Positions 41,472 through 50,274 are shown, counted from the stretch's first letter. The stretch: DNA of 64,000 nt from Longilinea arvoryzae (GCF_001050235.1 NZ_DF967972.1:3312667-3376666), one strand, 5' to 3'. The notes: a model not told the origin generated them from the sequence alone. Numbers and translations are program-made.

Positions 41472-43264
41472 CCAACGAAAACGACTCGATTCCTTCCACC
41501 TCCACCCCGGATTCCGCGCATTCAGATTCGGTCGCCCAGGCGTTCGAACTGGCAATCACCCGGATCTTTGCCCTGAATCAGGCCGGCGGCCAATTCCGCG
41601 GCGCCGTTTTTAGCATCCTGGTCGTGGCCACCTGGATCATTACAGCCTTCTGGTATCACTCCTGGAGCGATGATTCGGTGCGTTTGCTACACCTGGCCCT
41701 GGATCCAGCTTCCTCGCCTGCCGCGCTGCTGCTGGTTTCCATCGACCACTTTCTGGGATTTTTCCTGGCCCGTGAAACGGTCAGCCGGTTGATCACGCTT
41801 TTCCTGCCGGTCTGGCTCGCCCATGAAATCGCCGCCATTTACCTGATGGACATCTTCGAACTGCCCAACTCCTCCATCGGGCGGGAGTTTATCAGCCGCA
41901 CCGCGTTTGCCTCGTCGGAAATGCACACGTTGGTCATCGACAGTGAAGCGCTCACGGTCAAGCAGGAAAATTCGCCAGCCATTCGCATCGGGGGCCCCTG
42001 CCGGGTGCAGGTGAATGTCGAATTTGCGGCCGTCTTCGAGAAAATCAACGGCGCTTTTCACCCCATCAGTCCCAATCTTCGCATCCAATGGCATTCGAAA
42101 TCCTTCCGGCAGCGTTTCACGGAATTTCTGGCGCGCTATTTTCCGTCTCTCCTCGGCGCCTCGCCTGAAACCGCCAAAAAGCTGCTGGGACCCAACGGCA
42201 CACTTGGAACACCCGAATATCTGCCCGCAGTGAGCACGCTGGAGGGTTTCGAACGCTTGCGGCGAATCATCGATCTACGCGATCAAACCGCGCATTTCGA
42301 CGTCGACGCCCGGACCAGCGATGGCATTCACATCAGCGTCAAAGGCCTGCGCCTGATTTTCAGCGTCTGGCGCGGCGTCGACCAGGGGACCCTTGGCCGG
42401 CCTTATCCGTTCCGCCGCCAGGCTGTCTACTGGTTGACGTATCAGACCGTCGGAGGCGAACGTTGGTCGCTGGCCATGCAGAATCTCGTTCGGGAGGAAC
42501 TCATCCGCTATATCAGCGAACGTACCCTGGGTGAGCTGCTGGCGGCTATTGGAGAACCTGAGATTCAGCGCCAGTTGGCCCTGGAAGGCGCCGTGCAACG
42601 CCGGATCTGGTCGCACCGGCGCCGGGCGCGCTCTCTGCGCATGGGCCAGAAGCCGCAATTGCCGCGCCGCCCCCAAAATTATCATAAGCCGATTCCCCTG
42701 CCTTATCGCGAGCATAAACACGCTCGCCGGCCGCGTTTCCAGCACTTTTTCTCACCCATTTCAGGGCAGTTGCCCGTTGCTCCGAATTTCGTTCCCCGGC
42801 CCCAACTGAGCAACTTCTTCCGGGAGTTTGCCAGCGGATTTCCGGCAAGGGCCCGAATGCACGGCGTGCGTCTGGAATGGATCGATATCGGTTCGTTCAC
42901 GACCAACGAGCAGGTCATTCTCAACCAGCACGTCGAAGCCTGGCGCATGACCGCCGAAAATCTGACGCGCAGCAGCAGCCGCGTGCTGGCTGAACTCCAC
43001 CGCCAGAGTTGTAATCAGGAAATCTCCCGTCTGCTCCAGTCCAAGCCAATCCTGAGCTTCATTCAACTTCAGGAACAGAAGGTCTCGGCAGACGATACGA
43101 TCTTCGAATTGATCGGCATGTATTCGGCCGTGTTGAAATCCGCTCGCGAGAATTTGCTCAAAAAAAGAAAGCCGATCCCAGCCAGCCTTGAGAATGCGTT
43201 GTCGATCATCCGGCGCTATCAGGCAGAAGAATATAAAAGCAAACGCGGGCATACCATTTCATGA
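41468..43264 (+). CDS. SPFH-like membrane protein B (divergent partner)
   Basis: A 598-residue protein that I cannot place in a named family. It has three N-terminal membrane segments (FSILVVATWIITAFWYH, PAALLLVSIDHFLGFFLA, LITLFLPVWLAHEIAAIYLM). The next region repeats the strand order of its neighbour: IIDLRDQTAHFDVDARTSDGIHISVKGLRLIFSVW matches VVDLHLHKQT...TRDGIEIVSTISVYF, and GVRLEWIDIGSFTTNEQVILNQHVEAW matches GIQVTRVEIYNLMLPDEIE. A strongly basic, Pro-rich linker (about 375-430) and a helical C-terminus follow. Start ATG overlaps the previous stop by four bases, so the two are translated together and probably assemble as a heteromeric ring, like HflK and HflC. Confidence 0.7.
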   Translation: MTNENDSIPSTSTPDSAHSDSVAQAFELAITRIFALNQAGGQFRGAVFSILVVATWIITAFWYHSWSDDSVRLLHLALDPASSPAALLLVSIDHFLGFFLARETVSRLITLFLPVWLAHEIAAIYLMDIFELPNSSIGREFISRTAFASSEMHTLVIDSEALTVKQENSPAIRIGGPCRVQVNVEFAAVFEKINGAFHPISPNLRIQWHSKSFRQRFTEFLARYFPSLLGASPETAKKLLGPNGTLGTPEYLPAVSTLEGFERLRRIIDLRDQTAHFDVDARTSDGIHISVKGLRLIFSVWRGVDQGTLGRPYPFRRQAVYWLTYQTVGGERWSLAMQNLVREELIRYISERTLGELLAAIGEPEIQRQLALEGAVQRRIWSHRRRARSLRMGQKPQLPRRPQNYHKPIPLPYREHKHARRPRFQHFFSPISGQLPVAPNFVPRPQLSNFFREFASGFPARARMHGVRLEWIDIGSFTTNEQVILNQHVEAWRMTAENLTRSSSRVLAELHRQSCNQEISRLLQSKPILSFIQLQEQKVSADDTIFELIGMYSAVLKSARENLLKKRKPIPASLENALSIIRRYQAEEYKSKRGHTIS

Positions 43265-43369
43265 TGCCAGCTCATACCTGAAAGCAACCGCGGCCGATCG
43301 ATTTCTGGCTTTGGCTCGCTTCAGGTAGCCCTGCGGGAGATGGCCCCAATTCCTGGCCCAGACCACACG

Positions 43370-44377
43370 TCAAGGCGTCGGTGTCATCGTCGGTGCGCGG
43401 GTGTTCGTGGGTGTGACCGGCGTTGAAGTCCAGGTCGGCGCGTGTGTCGAGGTTCGCGTCGGTGTCAGCGAAGGAGCCAGGGTACGGGTGATCGTGGGCG
43501 TGAGAGACGGCCGCGGCGTACGCGTGGAGGTGCGCGTTGGAGATGGGCCGGGAGTGATCGTCGCCGTTCGAGTCGGGGTTGGCGTCATGGTCGGCACGGG
43601 TGTCGGCGGATTTCCGGTTACCGTGAAGCGGCCGGATACCTGCCACTGCATGCCTAAAAAGACCTGCACTTCATACTCGCCCGGCAGCCAATCCGATGAT
43701 ATCGGCTCGCACTCGGTATAACCGTAACCACCGGTGCCGCCATTCCAGGCCTGAGTCTCATAGCAAATCAACTTCAGATCCTGCACCCGATACCACAACG
43801 CTGTCCACTGGGATCCATCCAGCATGTTGTTGTAACTGAATGTGGCATAGAGCTTTCCAACCGGGTTGGCAAATTCAGTGGCCGGGTTCACGGCCAGGCG
43901 GCTTTCATCGATGGCTTTGGAGAACTGCAGGGTGCTAAAAACAGACTCCGGATTCGGGGTGACGATGCCCAGAAATTGGGTTGCAATCTCCTCGGGCATC
44001 ATCGGAGTCGGCGTGATCGAGGGCGTATTGGTGATGGTCGGCGTCAGCGTGATCGTTGGCGTCAGCGTGATCGTCGGGGTCAAAGTAATGGTCGGCGTCA
44101 GGGTGATGGTGGGTGAAGGCGGAAATACCTTATACGCCGTGGGCTCGCCAAATTTGCCGATGAAGAAAGCGCAGGCGACCAGTAACACTGATAACACAAT
44201 TCTTCGCCAGCCGCGCATCAACAGGTCCTGGCGTTTCCGGAAGAAGGGCAACCTCTGACCGGAGCGAATCGTTCGAATACCGATGAGAAATACCAGTAGA
44301 CCGCCCCCCGCGGCCATGACGATCAATGTTAATACGGCAGTTTTAATATCAAGTTTCATAGATGTGACGACATGCAA
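43370..44377 (-). CDS. Membrane protein with Thr/Pro repeat stalks
   Basis: A 335-residue protein of unknown function. Two N-terminal membrane helices (AVLTLIVMAAGGGLLVFLIGI and IVLSVLLVACAFFIGKFG) are followed by a Thr/Pro stalk of six-residue units (TITLTP), a folded extracytoplasmic domain at about 130-257 (SKAIDESRLAVNPATEFANPVGKLYATFSYNNMLDGSQWTALWYR to WQVSGRFTV), and a second Thr/Pro-rich tail to the C-terminus. The folded part resembles small beta-sandwich domains beside Chloroflexota Ser/Thr kinases. An alternative start is ATG at 44359. A TATAAT lies at 44398-44403. It is divergent from the kinase gene. Confidence 0.75.
   Translation of the reverse strand: MHVVTSMKLDIKTAVLTLIVMAAGGGLLVFLIGIRTIRSGQRLPFFRKRQDLLMRGWRRIVLSVLLVACAFFIGKFGEPTAYKVFPPSPTITLTPTITLTPTITLTPTITLTPTITNTPSITPTPMMPEEIATQFLGIVTPNPESVFSTLQFSKAIDESRLAVNPATEFANPVGKLYATFSYNNMLDGSQWTALWYRVQDLKLICYETQAWNGGTGGYGYTECEPISSDWLPGEYEVQVFLGMQWQVSGRFTVTGNPPTPVPTMTPTPTRTATITPGPSPTRTSTRTPRPSLTPTITRTLAPSLTPTRTSTHAPTWTSTPVTPTNTRAPTMTPTP
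43373..43606 (-). repeat. Thr/Pro-rich C-terminal low-complexity tail
   Basis: About 78 codons of irregular TPTxT and RTxTxTP units (for example TPTPTRTATITPG and LTPTITRTLAPSLTPTRTST), the likely target of O-glycosylation or a wall-spanning stalk. Confidence 0.75.
44003..44116 (-). repeat. 18-base coding tandem repeat (TITLTP stalk)
   Basis: About six copies of an 18-base unit encoding PTITLT, the last two diverged (PTITNT, PSITPT). The unit is in frame and length changes of whole units would leave the protein intact. Confidence 0.85.
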
Positions 44378-44397
44378 GGATAACCTGATCTGGCGTG

Positions 44398-44403
44398 ATT
44401 ATA
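44398..44403 (-). promoter_or_regulatory. -10 element of the Thr/Pro-repeat gene
   Basis: Perfect TATAAT on the minus strand about 20 bases before ATG 44377 and 38 before ATG 44359. No clear -35 box. Confidence 0.5.
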
Positions 44404-44479
44404 GCACGTAAAGAAACTATCTCTTTTGAAATGTGTCCTCCACCGGGCGAAAAGCGAAGGCTGTTAGGTTAAAATTCGA

Positions 44480-44508
44480 TTGCGTGTTCTTCAAGACAAG
44501 GGTAAAAT
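44480..44508 (+). promoter_or_regulatory. Promoter of the Ser/Thr kinase gene
   Basis: TTGCGT (44480-44485), 17-base spacer, TAAAAT (44503-44508). It supports a start downstream of about 44515 and so rules out longer start codons upstream. Confidence 0.6.
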
Positions 44509-44536
44509 CATTGTACTAAATCGCTGGATGGGTTTA

Positions 44537-46681
44537 ATGCCGCTTGCCCCTGGTACGCTATTAAACGAAAGATATCGCATCGTCTCCATCCTCGGGCAGG
44601 GAGGGATGGGCGCTGTTTATCGTGCCACAGATGAAAACCTTGGCATTCCGGTTGCAGTTAAGGAAAATCTTTTCCTGACCGATGAATACGCCCGCCAATT
44701 CCAACGTGAAGCCAGTATATTAGCCAGTTTACGCCATCCCACCCTGCCGCGTGTCGGGGACTATTTTCAGATGGGTGATCAAGGCCAATACTTGATCATG
44801 GATTTCATCGACGGCGAGGATCTGCGACAGCGTATCGAGCGCGTAGGCACATTGAGTGAGCAGGAAGTGGTGTTGATCGGCGTTTCGATTTGCGATGCGC
44901 TGACCTACATGCACACGCGGACGCCAACGGTTCTTCACCGGGATATCAAACCCGGCAATATTAAAATTACTCCCGGCGGGGAAGTCCTGCTGGTGGATTT
45001 TGGACTTGCCAAGGTCGTTCAGGGCGAACAGGCCACCACGACCGGGGCCCGCGCGATGACGCCGGGTTATTCACCACCCGAACAGTATGGAACTGCGCGC
45101 ACAGATGAACGCACGGATATCTATTCGCTGGGCGCAACCCTTTACGCCGGGTTGACCGGCGTGATTCCGGAAGACAGCCTGGCGCGCGCCACGGGCAAAG
45201 CCGAATTGACCCCCATCCGGGAATTGATGCCGCGTGTCAATCGCAAACTGGCCAGCGCCATCGAAAAAGCGTTGGAAGTCGACCCGGACGATCGCTATCA
45301 AACGGCCGCGGATTTCAAGCTGGCGTTGGCCGAAGCAGCCAACCTGCATGAGCTCACTCAAAAAAGGCCCATGGTTTCGCCGCCCCCACCACCTCCGGAT
45401 GATGGCGACGGGAACGACAATGGAAATGGCGGCGACGCCGGCGGAGATGCTGCACCTGCAGTCGGTCTTCCACGTCGGAAATCCATCAGCCGCAAGCGGC
45501 GGGAATCGCCGATCCTGCGGATTCTGGCGATCGCCCTGATGGTTGTTTTGGGTTCGGGACTCGGTTTGATGATTGCCTATCCGGATCTTCCCAAAGCGGC
45601 TTTAGCCAACCTGGGGGGTACGGCTGGCGGAAACTCACCGGGGGCATTCGAACCGACCCAAACGATCCCGGTCATTCCCACCGAAACGCTGCATCCCACC
45701 GGTGAGGAAAACCTGACTCAGGCAGCCATCGGATCGAATGACTCATTCACGGCCACTCCAACGACCGGTACCGCCACGGAGACTGTGGCGATCACCCCAT
45801 CGGCTACTCCGTTGGGCGGCGGCATGGGCCAGATCGCGTTTGTGTCCGACCGCACCGGAATCATGCAAATCTGGCTGATGAACAGCGACGGCAGCAATCA
45901 GGTTCAGCTCACCAGTGAAAACGAAGGCGCCTGCCAGCCGAACTGGTCGGCGGACGGGACGAAGCTGGCCTATATATCTCCCTGCCGGCGGAAAGAGGGC
46001 ACCTACCCGGGCGCCAAGATTTTCATCCTCGATCTGGCGAGCGACAGCCAGCCCGTTCCCTTACCCGTCCCGCCGAGCCCGGCCGGGGATTTCGATCCCG
46101 CCTGGGCGCCGGACGGCAAGCGAATTGCATTTACTTCGCTGCGAACCGGCCGGCCGCACATTTTTGTCTACAACCTCGAAACCAGCAACCTACAGGAGTT
46201 GTCGGCGACGCGCTATTTCGATCGCCAGCCTTCCTGGTCTCCCAGCGGTATGCAAATTGCTTTCGTCCGCACGGTGGTTTTCGATCAGATCTGGATTATG
46301 ACCGATACGGGCACCTTGAACGAACAATTTACGGTTTCGGGAGATATCAACAACCAGATGCCCACCTGGTCGCCGGATGGACAAATCATTTACTATTCCC
46401 AGGTAAGCGATAATAATGTCAAAACCTGGTTGACAGCCCTGCGGTATGAAGATCGAAAAACCTTCAAAGAATTCCGCATCCCGGCCGAAAACGTCGGCGC
46501 ATATGGGCCGAAGTATAAACCGAGCATTTCATCGGATGGTTACTACATTACCTTCGAATGCTGGCCGGATGGAAATAATCACGACATCTACCGCATGGCC
46601 GTCAATGGATCCGATCTGGTCCGCCTGACAACCGATCCGGGCAATGATTTCAGCCCGGCCTGGCGGCCGTCCGGAAATTGA
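44537..46681 (+). CDS. Membrane Ser/Thr protein kinase with TolB-like propeller
   Basis: A 714-residue Hanks-type kinase. The kinase domain (about 10-270) has YRIVSILGQGGMGAVYRATD (Gly loop), VAVKENL (Lys), LHRDIKPGNIKI (catalytic loop), LLVDFGLAKV (DFG) and AMTPGYSPPEQYG (activation segment end). A Pro/Gly-rich linker and one membrane helix (ILRILAIALMVVLGSGLGLMIAY) lead to a Thr-rich stalk and PD40-type propeller blades (GQIAFVSDRTGIMQIWLMNSDG, PAWAPDGKRIAFTS, PSWSPSGMQIAFV, PTWSPDGQIIYYS). The propeller probably senses an extracellular ligand. ATG 44537 is chosen for GGATGG seven bases upstream; ATG 44528 is the alternative. Confidence 0.92.
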   Translation: MPLAPGTLLNERYRIVSILGQGGMGAVYRATDENLGIPVAVKENLFLTDEYARQFQREASILASLRHPTLPRVGDYFQMGDQGQYLIMDFIDGEDLRQRIERVGTLSEQEVVLIGVSICDALTYMHTRTPTVLHRDIKPGNIKITPGGEVLLVDFGLAKVVQGEQATTTGARAMTPGYSPPEQYGTARTDERTDIYSLGATLYAGLTGVIPEDSLARATGKAELTPIRELMPRVNRKLASAIEKALEVDPDDRYQTAADFKLALAEAANLHELTQKRPMVSPPPPPPDDGDGNDNGNGGDAGGDAAPAVGLPRRKSISRKRRESPILRILAIALMVVLGSGLGLMIAYPDLPKAALANLGGTAGGNSPGAFEPTQTIPVIPTETLHPTGEENLTQAAIGSNDSFTATPTTGTATETVAITPSATPLGGGMGQIAFVSDRTGIMQIWLMNSDGSNQVQLTSENEGACQPNWSADGTKLAYISPCRRKEGTYPGAKIFILDLASDSQPVPLPVPPSPAGDFDPAWAPDGKRIAFTSLRTGRPHIFVYNLETSNLQELSATRYFDRQPSWSPSGMQIAFVRTVVFDQIWIMTDTGTLNEQFTVSGDINNQMPTWSPDGQIIYYSQVSDNNVKTWLTALRYEDRKTFKEFRIPAENVGAYGPKYKPSISSDGYYITFECWPDGNNHDIYRMAVNGSDLVRLTTDPGNDFSPAWRPSGN

Positions 46682-46688
46682 TCCGGTC

Positions 46689-47663
46689 TCAGGATTGAGT
46701 CAATTGCGCCCGGTAGCCATCGGCAAAAAGAGCCGGTGTGCCGCCCGTGTGCCAGAAGAGCACGCTTTCATCCGGTTTGAAAAATCCCTTGCGGATCAAA
46801 TCGATCAGCCCGGCAGCCGCCCGCCCGGTGTAAACCGGATCCAGCAGCAGCCCTTCATAGCGCGCGAATAACCGGATGGCCTCGACCTCGGCATCCCCCA
46901 GAACGGCATAACCGCCGCCCAGATAATCTGCGTTGGCGAGCACATCGGCCGGCCGGAGGATTTGCTTTTCACCCAGCAGGATGGATGCTTCACTGGCCAG
47001 ATTGGCTACGGTTTGCTGCAGCTCGCCAACCGGCTGATCGATGCTGATGCCCAGCACTTTTCCGCCCCAGTTGGCCAGCTTCGCGCCCAGAACCAGTCCG
47101 GCCTGGGTTCCGCCGGAGGAAGACGCCACGACCATCCAATCCGGTCGAACGACATCCTGCTGCAAACATTCTTCGAAGGCGGCCGCATAGCCCAATGCGC
47201 CCAGCGGAGTCGAAGCGCCCAACGGCACCAGGTAGGGCCGCTTTCCCTCTTCCCAGGCGTGTTGAAATGTAGTCTGCAGGGCAGCTTCGCGCTGTTCGCG
47301 GCTCGTCCAGACGATGTCGGCTCCGAAGAATTGGTCCAAAAGCAGGTTGCCGGAAGGGGCCTGATTGGGGTCGCCGTTCAAGACCAGGATACAGTCCAGG
47401 TTGAACCGCGCCGCCAGGGCGGCCGTCTGCCGGCAGTGATTGGACTGCACGCCGCCCACGGTGATGAGGGTCTGCGCGCCGTTGGCCTGCGCTTCCGCCA
47501 GGACGAATTCCAGCTTGCGGGTCTTGTTTCCGCCAAACGCCAGCCCGGTCTGGTCATCCCGCTTGACCCACAGGCGCGGGCCGCCCAGGTGAGCGCTCAA
47601 ACGCGGCAGCGGTTCGATCGGGGTCGGCAGGTGAGCCAGGCGGATGCGGGGGATTTGCTTCAC
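46689..47663 (-). CDS. D-cysteine desulfhydrase/ACC deaminase-family PLP enzyme (GTG start)
   Basis: A 324-residue fold-type II PLP enzyme. GTG at 47663 has AGGAGG seven bases upstream and overlaps the preceding stop (GTGA). Motifs: RLWVKRDDQTGLAFGGNKTRKLEFVLAEA near residue 35 (cofactor Lys), VGGVQSNHCRQTAALAARF, SSSGGTQAGLVLGA (phosphate cradle), and LDPVYTGRAAAGLIDLI with WHTGGTPALF at the end. The family degrades D-cysteine to pyruvate, H2S and ammonia, or opens ACC. D-cysteine is favoured by the general pattern but the two cannot be told apart with certainty here. It ends the envelope cluster. Confidence 0.9.
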   Translation of the reverse strand: MKQIPRIRLAHLPTPIEPLPRLSAHLGGPRLWVKRDDQTGLAFGGNKTRKLEFVLAEAQANGAQTLITVGGVQSNHCRQTAALAARFNLDCILVLNGDPNQAPSGNLLLDQFFGADIVWTSREQREAALQTTFQHAWEEGKRPYLVPLGASTPLGALGYAAAFEECLQQDVVRPDWMVVASSSGGTQAGLVLGAKLANWGGKVLGISIDQPVGELQQTVANLASEASILLGEKQILRPADVLANADYLGGGYAVLGDAEVEAIRLFARYEGLLLDPVYTGRAAAGLIDLIRKGFFKPDESVLFWHTGGTPALFADGYRAQLTQS

Positions 47664-48772
47664 AGACTGACCTCCTGGCGGGTATGTTGTTTTCCGCGCC
47701 GGCGCATCCAATCCAGGATTTTGGGCAGCGCCTGCATATATAACCTGTACCACCCGGGGCGGGTGGGAAAATCCCAGGCGCCCAACGACCGGAGGACCCG
47801 GCCGCCCAGTCCTTCTTTGAAACGGTAGACCCCCCACATCGAATCGCTTTCATCGAAGACTTCCGGAGCGCCCCACAGGTCATAGGCCTGACAACCTTTT
47901 TCCTTCGCCAGGCGCATGGCCTCCCACTGCAGCAAATAGTTGGGCATTTTATCGCGATGGATATCGCGCGACATGCCGTACAGGTACCAGGCCCGCGCGC
48001 CAAACCAAAATACGAACACAGCCGCCACCGCTTCGCCATCCACTTCGGCGATCAATGGGCAGGCCATATTCCGCTCCATGAATTGCTTCCAGACCATTTC
48101 ATAATAAGACTGCGGGCGAATGACAAATCCATCCCGAACGGAGGTTTCTGCGTACATGCGATATAAAAAATCGAAATCAGCGCAGGTCCCACGGCGCACG
48201 CTCACCCCTTTGCGCTGCGCCAGGCGCAGGTTATAGCGCGTCTTTTGCTTCATGCGCGTCAGCCAGTCCTCTTCGCTGCCGTTCAGATCCAGGAGTACAG
48301 TGTTGCGAAATTGGATTTGCTCGGTCGAAAATCGCCAACCGCGTTGAGACAGCTCGGCCTCGATTTCACGCCCCAGGGATGTATTGTGTTCTTCCGGCGT
48401 GCCGGGCTGTCCCCAGCCCAGCGCTATTTCAGGGTCCAGCTTGATAAACATCGCCCCGGATCGAGATGCGTAGGACTCCAGATCGGAAAAAACACGCCTC
48501 CGCAGATCGACGTCCTCCCAATCCAGCAACGGACCGCGTGGGATGTATAATACTTTCAGACGAGCGGAAAAACCGCCCAGGCGCAATTCCCGCTGCAAGA
48601 TCAGGGCAGCAGCGCAGACCTGGTTTTGATCGTTTCGCCAGACGCGCGGATCGGTTTTCCAACCGACCTGCTCCTTCACCTGCCCCCATTCCCGGGTTTG
48701 CAGCACGTGCGCGTTCGGCAGGCCGGCGATGAGTCGATCCCATTCATCGAGGTTGACAGCTTCAGGGTTCAT
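47660..48772 (-). CDS. FemAB-like aminoacyltransferase 1
   Basis: A 370-residue protein with two GNAT-like folds, as in FemA/FemX/MurM enzymes that add amino acids from aminoacyl-tRNA to the lipid II stem peptide. Typical segments: NAHVLQTREWGQVKEQVGWKT, YIPRGPLLDW, WLTRMKQKTRYNLRLAQRKGVSV, the GNAT-like AWYLYGMSRDIHRDKMPNYLLQWEAMRLAKEKGCQAYDLWG and YRFKEGLGGRV. ATG 48772 overlaps the Nudix gene by 11 bases. It is paralogous to the gene at 49288-50274, from which it is separated by a Nudix gene. An alternative role is a GNAT-like transferase acting on another amine. Confidence 0.88.
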   Translation of the reverse strand: MNPEAVNLDEWDRLIAGLPNAHVLQTREWGQVKEQVGWKTDPRVWRNDQNQVCAAALILQRELRLGGFSARLKVLYIPRGPLLDWEDVDLRRRVFSDLESYASRSGAMFIKLDPEIALGWGQPGTPEEHNTSLGREIEAELSQRGWRFSTEQIQFRNTVLLDLNGSEEDWLTRMKQKTRYNLRLAQRKGVSVRRGTCADFDFLYRMYAETSVRDGFVIRPQSYYEMVWKQFMERNMACPLIAEVDGEAVAAVFVFWFGARAWYLYGMSRDIHRDKMPNYLLQWEAMRLAKEKGCQAYDLWGAPEVFDESDSMWGVYRFKEGLGGRVLRSLGAWDFPTRPGWYRLYMQALPKILDWMRRRGKQHTRQEVSL

Positions 48773-49283
48773 CGATCGTCGCCCCCGATATCTCCAGGCG
48801 CCCCGTCTGCCAATCCAGGATGGCGCTGGCGTGCCCTGCGCCTGCCATGGGCCGGGGCAACTGTTCGCGTGTAAAAAAGCCCGCCTCACGGGTTTCCGGG
48901 GTCAGGCTTAGCTCGCCATCCCGGATCCGGCATTCATAAACCAGCAGAAAACCATTTCCGCGCGGATCGTCATCGAAATAATACCCACCCAGCAGGCGTC
49001 CGGCTCGCACAACCAGACCGGTTTCTTCCAGCACTTCGCGTTGAGCCGCTTCGGACGGATCTTCATCGGCCTCGACGTAACCGGCGGGCAAATACCAGCA
49101 ATCCTTCCAGGGCTCGAAAGCGCGCCGCACCAGCAACAGGCGATCGTTTTTCAGAATCAAACCGGCCGCGCTGAGCTTGAGCTGCGGATAATAAACCCAA
49201 CCGCACTGTGGACAGGCTTCCCGTTCGCGTTCATTCCAGGTGGTTTGCAATTCAGCGCCGCACTGCAGACAATGATGCGCCAT
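48762..49283 (-). CDS. Nudix hydrolase with N-terminal zinc ribbon
   Basis: A 173-residue protein. Residues 1-30 form a zinc ribbon (CLQCGAEL and CPQCGWVYYPQ) of the kind seen in NudC-type hydrolases. The Nudix box is complete: GYVEADEDPSEAAQREVLEETGL (G-x5-E-x7-REVLEE-x-G). The substrate may be NADH, ADP-ribose or a nucleotide sugar. ATG 49283 has GGGAGGAG seven bases upstream. It lies between two FemAB-like genes with overlap on one side, so it is probably translated with them; its link to cell-wall synthesis is unexplained. Confidence 0.9.
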   Translation of the reverse strand: MAHHCLQCGAELQTTWNEREREACPQCGWVYYPQLKLSAAGLILKNDRLLLVRRAFEPWKDCWYLPAGYVEADEDPSEAAQREVLEETGLVVRAGRLLGGYYFDDDPRGNGFLLVYECRIRDGELSLTPETREAGFFTREQLPRPMAGAGHASAILDWQTGRLEISGATIDEP

Positions 49284-49287
49284 TCTC

Positions 49288-50274
49288 CTACTCCTCCCCA
49301 CGCCGCCGCAGGATGGCCTGATAAGCCTTGTAAAGCACCGGCTGGTACACCCGGTCCCAGGCCTGGGCGGAACGCATCAACCGGCCGCCAAATCCGCGTT
49401 TGAAGCGATAGACACCCCACAGGCCGTCCGATCGCGCTTCGAATTGTTCTTCCAGCGTCACTTCGTCCTCATCCGGCACGCCCCACAGATCATAACTCTG
49501 GCAACCATGGGCGGCCGCCCAGCGCATGGCCTCCCATTGCAACACGTAGGTTGGCATGCGGTTGCGCTCCTCGTCCGAACTGGCACCGTACAAATACCAG
49601 GCGCGTTCGCCTGAGGTAAAGGCCATCAACGCGGCCAGCCCCCGCCCCTGATATTCAGCAATCAGCAACGCGACCTTTCCGGTAGCGGAGAACAACTCGT
49701 AAGCGCGCTGGTAATAGTCCCGAGAATGAACACCGAATCCATCCCGCGTCCCGGTGGTTTGCATCAGGCGTTGAAATTCAGCCAGATCGGCGCTCTCGCG
49801 AACGACGATCTCCTTCTTTTGCGCCAGGCGGATGTTGTAACGGGTTTTTTGTTTCATCCGCGCCAGCCAATCTTCCTCGCGGCCGGATAGATCGATCCAT
49901 ATCGTGCGTCGGGGTTGGATCGTCCTGGCCGGTATAAATTCATTCAACTGGCCGGAATAATTGTCTTCCTGTTCACTCCATGCGTCAGGCTCGACTTTCA
50001 GAAAAATCGAGTGGCGCTGGCGGCAGAGACGGTCGATTTCAGGCCAAAGGGATGCCCAATTCTTCCCCAGAGGCCCCTTGGGAATATATGCGATGGTGAA
50101 TCCAAGCGGAAGCCGGCGGAACAAAATCTGGGCGCCGTTATCACCGACCTGAATTCTCTCCGGAGACCATCCGAAAGGGATCTTCAATTCTCCCCATGCG
50201 CTGGTCTGTAATAAATGCACCTGTGGAAAATGGGTTAGAAATTCATCCCATTCGGAACGCGTCAATATCGTCAT
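49288..50274 (-). CDS. FemAB-like aminoacyltransferase 2
   Basis: A 328-residue FemAB-family protein, close in layout to the neighbour at 47660-48772: VHLLQTSAWGELKIPFGW, YIPKGPLGKNW, WLARMKQKTRYNIRLAQKKEIVV, WYLYGASSDEERNRMPTYVLQWEAMRWAAAHGCQSYDLWG, YRFKRGFGGRL. The two arose by duplication, and a pair suggests two successive additions to the peptidoglycan stem peptide, as with FemA and FemB. The start overlaps the CapD-type stop by one base (TGATG). Whether this organism has cross-bridges is not visible from the window. Confidence 0.88.
   Translation of the reverse strand: MTILTRSEWDEFLTHFPQVHLLQTSAWGELKIPFGWSPERIQVGDNGAQILFRRLPLGFTIAYIPKGPLGKNWASLWPEIDRLCRQRHSIFLKVEPDAWSEQEDNYSGQLNEFIPARTIQPRRTIWIDLSGREEDWLARMKQKTRYNIRLAQKKEIVVRESADLAEFQRLMQTTGTRDGFGVHSRDYYQRAYELFSATGKVALLIAEYQGRGLAALMAFTSGERAWYLYGASSDEERNRMPTYVLQWEAMRWAAAHGCQSYDLWGVPDEDEVTLEEQFEARSDGLWGVYRFKRGFGGRLMRSAQAWDRVYQPVLYKAYQAILRRRGEE

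Noticed and set aside
44003..44116. Regular short repeats that could be taken for a CRISPR array or minisatellite.
   Set aside because: The 18-base unit is in frame, encodes PTITLT in a membrane protein, and has no spacer structure.
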